Shown piece after piece: positions 56,966-64,000 of a stretch of 64,000 nt of DNA. Below the pieces are notes generated by a model. The model had not been told where the DNA came from. It searched no databases and was given only the letters and a program-made list of their open reading frames with translations. How positions within the stretch are numbered: position 1 is the first letter of the stretch; the number at the start of each line of letters is the position of its first letter. The position numbers were made by a program, and so were the translations under genes. Source of the DNA: Talpa occidentalis (Eukaryota; Chordata; Mammalia; Eulipotyphla; Talpidae); the NCBI RefSeq assembly GCF_014898055.3, contig NW_023601322.1:66120740-66184739 (forward strand), written 5' to 3'.

Positions 56966-58635
56966 GTACCATCTCTTAGTGAAAAAAAGGAAGGGAGGGA
57001 GGAAGGAGGAAAATAAAGCTTTTAAATGGGTAAGTCACCAGTCCCAAGTTCATAGTGCTGGTTAATGTGAAGGCTTAGTTCTGAACCCAGAATCATCTGA
57101 CACCACAGCACATGCTATAAACTGCTACACAGTGCCTTGCTGGGCCTTCAAGGTCACCATTTGGTCTGTAGTCGTCCCAAATGTCTGGAAGGTGAGACTG
57201 CAGCTCAGCAGGTAGGGACTCCTCGGGTATAGTTCAGGAAAGGCTGTGCAGGCCCAGGGAAAGAGGCAATCGGACGAACAGTTAACTGGACAAACACGAG
57301 GGAGTCCCCTGAGCTGAGGTGGGCACTGGGGGAATTGGGAGAGACAGTTCTCCTGGCTGAAGGTTTGGAGCTCAGAGACAGAGGATCCCAGGAGACAGAA
57401 GTGAGGATATATAGAGTAATACCTCACACTGGCTCTCAGTCCAGTACTAACAACAAAGTTAGCCACAGTTAATTGAGTTACTTATTAATCAAGTTTGATG
57501 GTTTCTATGTTACTCCCAAAAAACTAGTCTTTGATTCTGGAGGATACACAAGAAATTGGTTCACTGGTAGCCTCCATGGGGAAGTGGGGACAGAAGTGGA
57601 AGGAGGCTGAATCAGCCAAGGTCTAAGCGGAAGACTGACACCACTTGAGCCATCTTGTCAGGGAAAATGTCACATGAAGAGCTGTTAACTCGATGCGAAA
57701 CTGTTAACCGGGGAACCAGAAGGGTACATGCTTCAAGGTTTCATGAAAGTAGCAACGTCAGGAAACTGCTACCATGCCTTGGGTTGGGAGAAACAAAGAA
57801 AAGAGTTGGAATTAAATTAATGATTAAAACTTAGATGCTAGGGAGAAGACATCCTAGCATGTGCCAGGAAGAGACCTCTGCAGAGGGGGCACCATAGCAG
57901 GGGCTGGAGTCTTTGAGAGGGACACAGAGCAGGTGATATGAGAAAAACCACAAAGTGGATTCAGCTGTTGTTTCTGGAGGTGCTGCCACAGGTGGTGAAG
58001 CAGTGATGCTGAGGTTGAGTTGACAGAGCAGGAGGCAGCCCCCAAGCCCACAGGAGGGGGCACTTTTCTTCTTCTTCCTCTGGCCTTGCAATTGTCCTCA
58101 CACTGGTACTGTGAGACTCCCCCAAGAAGCAGCTGACAACACAGAAACGTACTGCGCTCAGCCCCGATCCTGGCACCCAAGAGCCAAGTGTAAAAGGGGA
58201 GGTTTGGAGCTGAGAGACAATCACTTAATACCTCTCACAGAGGCTTTCTCTGAATAGCTGGATTACCCTTGGGATTTTATTTCACTGAAATTATTATCTA
58301 ATTTAAAAAGTATATAAAATTTAAGTTTAAAAGAAAAAAACTATTATTTGTCCCTGACCTTGGCTTAAAATACATGCTTGTTACAAAATAAGTGCTCCAC
58401 ACACATTAGTGAATAGTGAATGGAAAGCAGCAATTCATGCTAGCATGCGTTTATGATTGTTCATCAAAAGCTACGCCTGCATTGTTTTGGCTTGCATTGT
58501 TCTGGATGTAGAGGACTCAGTGGGAGACAAAGGAGACATCATCCCTGCTTCCATGGTGAGGACAGAGAGCAGATTAATCAACAAAAAAATGGGTCAGTTT
58601 CAAAGCGACAGTGAGTATGGAACATAGATGGTGAT
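56966..58635. other. Intergenic stretch, no gene seen
   Basis: No gene and no clearly named repeat. Overlapping 86-113 codon minus-strand frames at 57125-58224 lack recognisable domains. Confidence 0.4.
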
Positions 58636-58850
58636 AGCGTGGTTAGTACGGGGGTATGGTTGGTGAAAAGGCAGGACAGAGAGACCATCTCTGTAATGGT
58701 AACAACCTGAGACCTGAAGGATGGCAAAGAACCAAGCCCACAAGATGTGGGGAAGAGCTTCTAGGAAGAGGGAATGGCAGCCACAAAGATGCAAAGACCC
58801 TGAGGCTGGAGACAGCTGGGCAAGCTGAAGGCCTGGTGACTGAGAGGGAG
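58636..58850. repeat. Old interspersed repeat, family uncertain
   Basis: The phrases aacctgagacctgaaggatgg, gaagagcttctaggaagaggg and gatgcaaagaccctgaggctgg recur widely in mammalian genomes. I cannot fix the family name. Confidence 0.4.
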
Positions 58851-59253
58851 AGGAACCAGCTGGGTTTTACAGGAAGGAGGGAGGTGGGGAGGAGGGAAGG
58901 AACTAACTGGGTTTTGCAGGCTAGGGGAGTGGGGCTGTATTTTATTCTAAATGTGTTTAAAAAAAGGGAAGGGGGAAATGGGTGAGAAAAACAGGTAAAC
59001 CAGGTCAATTGTATGAAGTATAGACTTAAACTTTTAGTGGTAAACACAATGTAGTATATACAGATACTGATTCATAATGAGACACACATGAAACTTTCAT
59101 GTTACAACGGACTATTAATTCAATTGAAAAAAGTTTAATGTGGTAAAAGGCCATAGTATTTTTAGCAGAAATTGTATTCAGAACTGTACTTCTCCAAGAT
59201 CACTCTGAATGCTGGGAGGAGGATGGCAGTGGCTAAAGAGTAGAAGGAGGGAC

Positions 59254-59626
59254 TATATTAGTTTCCTAGGGCCGCCCTCATAAATGACCACAATCTTAAG
59301 GCTTAAGACAACAGAAACTTATTCCTTCACATTTTTGGAGAGCAGAAGTGTAGAACCAAGGTAACAGCAGGGCCATGATCACTATGGAGACTGTCTTTTC
59401 ACCAGTGTGTCTGTGTTTCTCCTTTTTTCCTTCTTCTCCTTCTTCATCTTTTTAAATAAGGGCACTTGTTCGACTCAGGGCCCATACAGTTAAGCCAGGC
59501 TGAGCTCATCTTGTCATCCTTAATTACATCTGTAATGACCTGTTTTTTTTAAAAAAAGGTGACATTCACAGGTCCCAGGGGTTGAGTTGTTCATATCTTC
59601 TAGGGGCCACAATTCAACCCACTACA
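59254..59626 (-). mobile_element. MaLR-like LTR
   Basis: Reversed MaLR-type order: attagtttcctagggccgcc, cttaagacaacagaaacttattcc, ataagggcacttg, then taattacatctgtaatgacc and ggccacaattcaacccactaca. Confidence 0.65.
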
Positions 59627-59728
59627 GAGGATCAATGAGGAAATTAATGCAGTTGTGCAGATGAGGGATGCTCGTAGGTTGCCAGAGGAAGGTGACCACA
59701 GATGAGAAAAGTGGATAGGTTGGGTGCA

Positions 59729-60258
59729 TGATATCTTAGGGTTCTCCAGAGAAACAGAATCAATAAGATATATGTATATATATGGAAAGAGATTTATTAT
59801 AAGGGACTGGCTCACATGATTATGGAAACTGAGAAGCCCAAGAGCTGCAATCACCAGACTGGAGACCTAGGAAAGCCAATGTGTGATTCTAGTCTGAGTC
59901 TGAAGACCTGAGAACCGGGAGACGTGATGACATAAATTCCAGTCCAAAGCAAGTGACTCAAGACCCAAGAAGAGCCTGTTTCCGTCCAAGTACAAAGGCT
60001 AGAAAAGACCAGTATCCCAGCTCCTGCAGTGAGGAAAGAGGAATTCCTTTTTAATCAGCCTTTTTTGCTCTATTCAGGTCTTCAGTTGATTGGCTGAGGC
60101 CCAACTATGTTGGGGAAGGCTATCTGCTTTACTCAGTCTACATCCAAATGTTAATCTCATCCAGAAACACCATCACAGACAAAGCCTGAATAATGTTTAG
60201 CTAATGTCTAGGCACCCCCCTGACCCAGTCAGGTTGACACAAGAAATTAACTGTCACA
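59729..60258 (-). mobile_element. Solo LTR, ERVL-like, family uncertain
   Basis: On the minus strand it opens TGTGACAGTTAATTTC and closes near AACCCTAAGATATCA. Typical segments are ttatggaaactgagaagccc, gactggagacctaggaaagcc, ttgattggctgaggccc and actcagtctacatccaaatg. It is about 530 bp long, with no internal sequence. Confidence 0.65.
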
Positions 60259-60525
60259 GATGGGAAGTAAGGGAGGGAAGGAGGGCATAAAGGGTCTCAT
60301 GTTTCAGTAAGAGATAGAAACTGTGTAGCCCAATTCAGAGAAGTCAGAGGCTGGTGGATGCTGTTGTTCTGGAGAAGGCCGCTGCATCACTGCCTCAGCT
60401 AATCACTCTCCACCAGATCTATCTGCCCTCATTCCTGGGAAAATATATCTCTGACAACTAAAACTGACCCTTGACCAATGAGAGCTTAGGGTGTCCCAGT
60501 CAGTTAAAAATCTATTTATAACTTA

Positions 60526-60688
60526 CAGTTGGTCCTTCATATACAACTCCTGGGTTCTACATCTGCTGATTCAACCAACTAACATCCAAGGTTGGTTAAA
60601 TCCATGAAAGAATAACTCACACATAGAGAGAATCTGGAGTGTAAGTGGGATTCCACAGTTCAAACCGGGGTTGTTCAAGGGTCAACTG
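60526..60688. mobile_element. Tigger-derived MITE (MER44/MER2 type)
   Basis: A 163-bp element with inverted ends (cagttggtccttcat and ttgttcaagggtcaactg) flanked by TA at 60524-60525 and 60689-60690, as in Tc1/mariner transposition. It contains a short internal region and no transposase. Confidence 0.8.
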
Positions 60689-61099
60689 TATTGAGGCAAA
60701 TGGCTCCCTTTATGAAGGAGTTCTCTGGGTGTGATGGCATTATCATCAAGGAAATGGATCAGAACAAGGCTGGATTATAGTAAGTACCTCTTCTGCTGTG
60801 GAAATGGAATCTTTGAAAACCTTTCTTCCACAACTCCAACACACATAGAACTATTCAGAAATATACTGCTAAGATCAACTGATTGTGAAACACAAATTCT
60901 GCAGCATTCTGATGTCAATCTGAGTGATTTCCACACCAGTGACATTATGAGATAAATGGATTTACCAAAGATCTCCACACTTCCCCCACTTTACTGTTCA
61001 TATAGACACAAATCCACTGAAATTTTGATATGTAAGTAACTTCTAACTCAGTATTTAGAAAGAATCTTCCTCTAAGATTTGTTCTAGGTAAATGTATTC

Positions 61100-61670
61100 T
61101 ATTGGTTATCTATGGCTGCAGAACACACTACCTTAAAATTTAGTGGCTTAAATAACATTTATTCTCTTGTAGTTCTGTGGTCAGGAATCCAGAAGCAGCT
61201 TGGCACAGTATGGTTCGGACTCAAGCTCTCTCATGACGTTGGGTCACAAAGCTGGCGAGGGCTGCAGCCGTCTATCAGCATCACTGGGGAAATAGGTTAT
61301 TCTTCCAAGATGACTGACTCACAGGAGTGTTATTACTCATAGGTCTGTTGGCAAGAGGCCTCAGTTTCTTACTGGCTGTTAGAAAGAGGCCAAAGGTCCT
61401 GACCATAAGATGCCTCCTTAGGGCTGCTTGAGTGTCCTTACAACATGGCAGCCGGCATCCCCCAGGGCAAGTGATCCCAGAACAAGCAAGGAGGCAGCTA
61501 TAATTAATGCACTTTATGATCTGCTCTTGATGTCATACATCCCCTCATTTTGGCTACTTCTATTTGTTAGAGAGGAAATGCTAGTTATAACCCACTCTCA
61601 AAAGAAGGGGAATAATGAAACTACCTCTTGAAGGGAGGAGCATTAAATAATTTGGGGGCATCTTTTAAAT
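61100..61670 (-). mobile_element. MLT1-like LTR
   Basis: Reversed order: attggttatctatggctgcag, accttaaaatttagtggctt, tctgtggtcaggaatccag, cctcagtttcttactggctg, ccttacaacatggcagccgg, then ataacccactctcaaaagaagggg. It is old and internally diverged. Confidence 0.6.
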
Positions 61671-61814
61671 GTCCAGGTACTCTGGAAGCTTATCCCTGAC
61701 ACCAACAGGAAATAATCATTATACAGGGAAGGCTGGATCTTTCAGACTATACTCAATCAGGGAAACAATGAACTACAATTAGGCCCTCTCTATCCCTGTC
61801 CCTATGAGTTGGGT

Positions 61815-62155
61815 AGTAAGAACATCAATAGCAACAGCATCAACAAAACCTCAACAATAATGGCGACTAACAGCTGCTGAGCACACGTAAGAATGTTAGC
61901 ATATCAAGAGCAGACGCACAGCCTGCCTAGTTCTCTATTCTATTTCCAATACCTAGAAGCAGGTACTTAATAAACTTTTAGGACTGAATGAAGGCATTTC
62001 TCATTTTAAGGTCACTGGAAACTTATGAGGGAGATACTATGATTGTTCCATTCTACAGGTGGGAAAACTGAGGTCTGGGAAATGAGGTAATAACCGAAGT
62101 GACACGGCTATTAACAGTAGTGTTAGGATTAGAACCCAGACTATCTGACTTCAAA
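61815..62155 (-). repeat. MIR SINE
   Basis: Reversed MIR elements: ccattctacaggtgggaaaactgagg, then gtgacacggctattaacagtag and ttagaacccagactatctgac. Confidence 0.65.
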
Positions 62156-63280
62156 AACCAGCCCTGCCCCCAGTATCCATAGAGAAATAGACTGACAATT
62201 CCTAATTACTAAACCAATACTGGCTTGGACTAATGGAAGGAAGATGAAGTCTGAATTTAAACAAAACATTGGATAATCCACAAACCATTTTCATTTGGCT
62301 CAGAAGCATAGCCAGAGACATCCTCTCAGAGGAGCAACTACATTCAAACCATCTGGATTTGGCTCCGACATGTACCCAGGGCTGACATGCTACGGAAGGG
62401 ATTCTCATTGGGCCCAGCCCCACCCTCTAGGCTGCCCTGAGCTGCTGCTTTGCTACAATTCTTTGGGAAAAGAGTATTTTCCACATACACCTCTGAAAGC
62501 TGTGCCCCTATTTTTGAGTCTTTTTTCTCCCCTAAACTCTCATTTATAACTCATGTTTTGTAAACAGCATATTCTTCCTGTTGTGCCTTTAGGAGGAAAA
62601 CATATTCCTTAATTTCTTTTGCCTCAATGACTCTGCACAGGGATCAGGAAGAGGTCCTTTTCCCAACACATGCTGAAGGGCAAGCCAAGAGCTGTTCATT
62701 GACAGGTTGAGGTCCCAGTTCATATTCTGACTTATTAAATATATCCAACTCTTCTGGTTCCTCAGAGCCCCTCTTGCCAACTGCGGCAACCACAGATGGA
62801 TACTGCCATGAACACAGCCCAGATGTGGAAGCGTGAGTGGAGAAAAATGCTCTTAAGGCCAGCTTAACTCGGAGACACAGGCCAGGCTTCAAGTGGAAAG
62901 CTGGAGGCTGTGTGGTTTCAGCACAGTTCTGGTCCTGATTCAGTGAATAACAAGCAAGTTATCCACATTTTCTGGACTCGGTTTCCTTCTCAAGAGCCCA
63001 AAGATAAACGCAGGGCTTTTCTTCTCCAAGAGGTGAGGTGAATATGAAAAGTGAGCTCAGTCTGATGTGGGCCCAGGTAAAAGGACCAATTAATTGGCCC
63101 TGAGAATCCCATAGGTTGAATCTGACTTGTATAAATTATATTTTGAAAAATTATTTTTTCCAAATTTAGTTTACACAAAAAAAAATTCATTTTTTTAAAA
63201 AAAGATATCTAAGAAGTAGAAACTCCAGCCCATCCTATAGGTTGCAACCCCAAAAGGAACAATGAAACAGAACTAGGTAC
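62156..63280. other. Intergenic stretch, no gene seen
   Basis: No recognisable gene. The overlapping short frames at 62202-62892 have no domain support. Confidence 0.4.
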
Positions 63281-63298
63281 TGACTGTCACTGACTTTA

Positions 63299-63635
63299 TT
63301 TTTTTTTTTTTATTTTTTATTTTTTTTTTTATAGAGGCATGTTTTATTTTTATTTGTTTGTTTTGTTTTTTGTTTTTTTTGTTTTTATACATGCACTGGG
63401 TACAGTCAGAAGCGCAGGAGGGTGAGAGAATTCACCAGAGCCAGGGCAGGGAGCAGAGCAGGCAGAAGGACTGAAGTACACTGCTGAGGGGAGCAGCGGG
63501 CGGCAGGAGAGGTCTGCGCGCCATGTGGGACCCTCCTCCGGTGGCTGGGGAGCAGCCGGGGATCGAACCGGCGCCGCAGAGGCCGCGGGCAGCTTCGCAA
63601 CCCAGCGCTCAACCGCTGCGCCACTGGGGAGGCCC
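63299..63635 (-). repeat. tRNA-derived SINE (young subfamily with extended tail)
   Basis: Young-type minus copy with long poly-T, the extra tagaggcatgt (63332-63342), a second A/T-rich run and an intact body with perfect B box. The perfect 18-bp duplication tgactgtcactgacttta lies at 63281-63298 and 63636-63653. It is probably the most recent insertion in the window. Confidence 0.96.
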
Positions 63636-63653
63636 TGACTGTCACTGACTTTA

Positions 63654-64000
63654 GACAGGGAAGCAACTCTTTAGATTTCTTTGCCACAGTTTCTACCACT
63701 CCCTATAACCGATGTTTACACTAATCATTATGAAAATTTAATTTAAATTTTTATTTGATTTTTTAGAATATTACAAAATGCATGCATATGCGGAAATGGC
63801 AAGTCTTCCTTCTTATAAAATTTTGCATAGTTCACTTAAGCCCTTGCTTTGCATATACCTTGTGATCATGCTTATCTGCCAACTGGGTGATCTTGGCTCC
63901 TATAAACTTCAGGGGTTCCTTCCCTGACACAGGGGGTAGCTGGTCAACATGAGAATGTGGCAGCACACTATGAGAAATAAGGTGGAGAGGGATTATGGGG
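63654..64000. other. Unannotated flank
   Basis: AT-rich sequence with no recognisable gene or repeat. Confidence 0.45.

Noticed and set aside
63406..63699. Minus-strand frame through the young SINE
   Set aside because: A shadow of the SINE body; equivalent frames occur at 42429, 55153 and 33394.
1..64000. CRISPR arrays, operons, prophage or bacterial systems
   Set aside because: The regularly recurring units are eukaryotic SINEs with target duplications, and the sequence is clearly mammalian.
18766..64000. A second protein-coding gene (in humans the next genes are NDFIP1 on one side and FGF1 on the other)
   Set aside because: No open frame here resembles either protein or any family I know; all are short and most cross repeats.

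Overview
This window is mammalian nuclear DNA. It holds one protein-coding gene that can be called with confidence, SPRY4 (Sprouty RTK signalling antagonist 4), on the + strand, followed by about 45 kb of repeat-rich non-coding DNA. The mammalian assignment rests on near-full identity to the SPRY4 family, on MIR/L2/L1/MaLR/Tigger repeats that occur only in mammals, and on a CpG-island promoter. Nineteen copies of a tRNA-derived SINE family belong to none of the primate, rodent, cow, pig, horse, cat/dog or elephant SINEs I can recall. Its AATAAA + TCTTT tail and CT-rich 3' half resemble carnivore CAN SINEs, so a laurasiatherian outside the common model species (pangolin is my best but weak guess) fits.

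Layout. 1-3.5 kb: upstream flank with one SINE and L2 remnants. 3.55-5.7 kb: CpG island with the SPRY4 promoter. Four copies of a CCATTCAT motif, two of them at identical spacing from NRF1-type palindromes, precede a non-coding first exon ending in a splice donor at 5107/5108. 5.1-14.17 kb: a 9.07-kb intron. 14.17-about 18.77 kb: terminal exon with the complete 299-codon coding sequence (14221-15120) and a 3.6-kb 3'UTR with AU-rich elements and a probable distal poly(A) site. 18.8-64 kb: no gene seen. It is a mosaic of MIR, L2, L1 3' ends, LTRs, one Tigger MITE, microsatellites and the tRNA SINEs.

The SINE family lets insertion order be read directly. SINEs sit in an L1 (33.4 kb, 49.3-50.5 kb), in a MaLR LTR (56.6 kb), in a MIR (42.3 kb) and in other SINEs (29.6 kb and 55.1 kb), mostly with clear target-site duplications. 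No copy lies between 566 and 25,772, a span centred on SPRY4.

I looked for a novel gene system and did not find one. The observations most worth a second look are the repeated promoter module, an upstream ORF in exon 1, the SINE family with a young subfamily carrying an extra 3' tail, a 27-unit GGAA tract, and an LTR of unassigned family. Repeat family names come from memory of consensus sequences and are less certain than the copy boundaries, most of which are set by target-site duplications.
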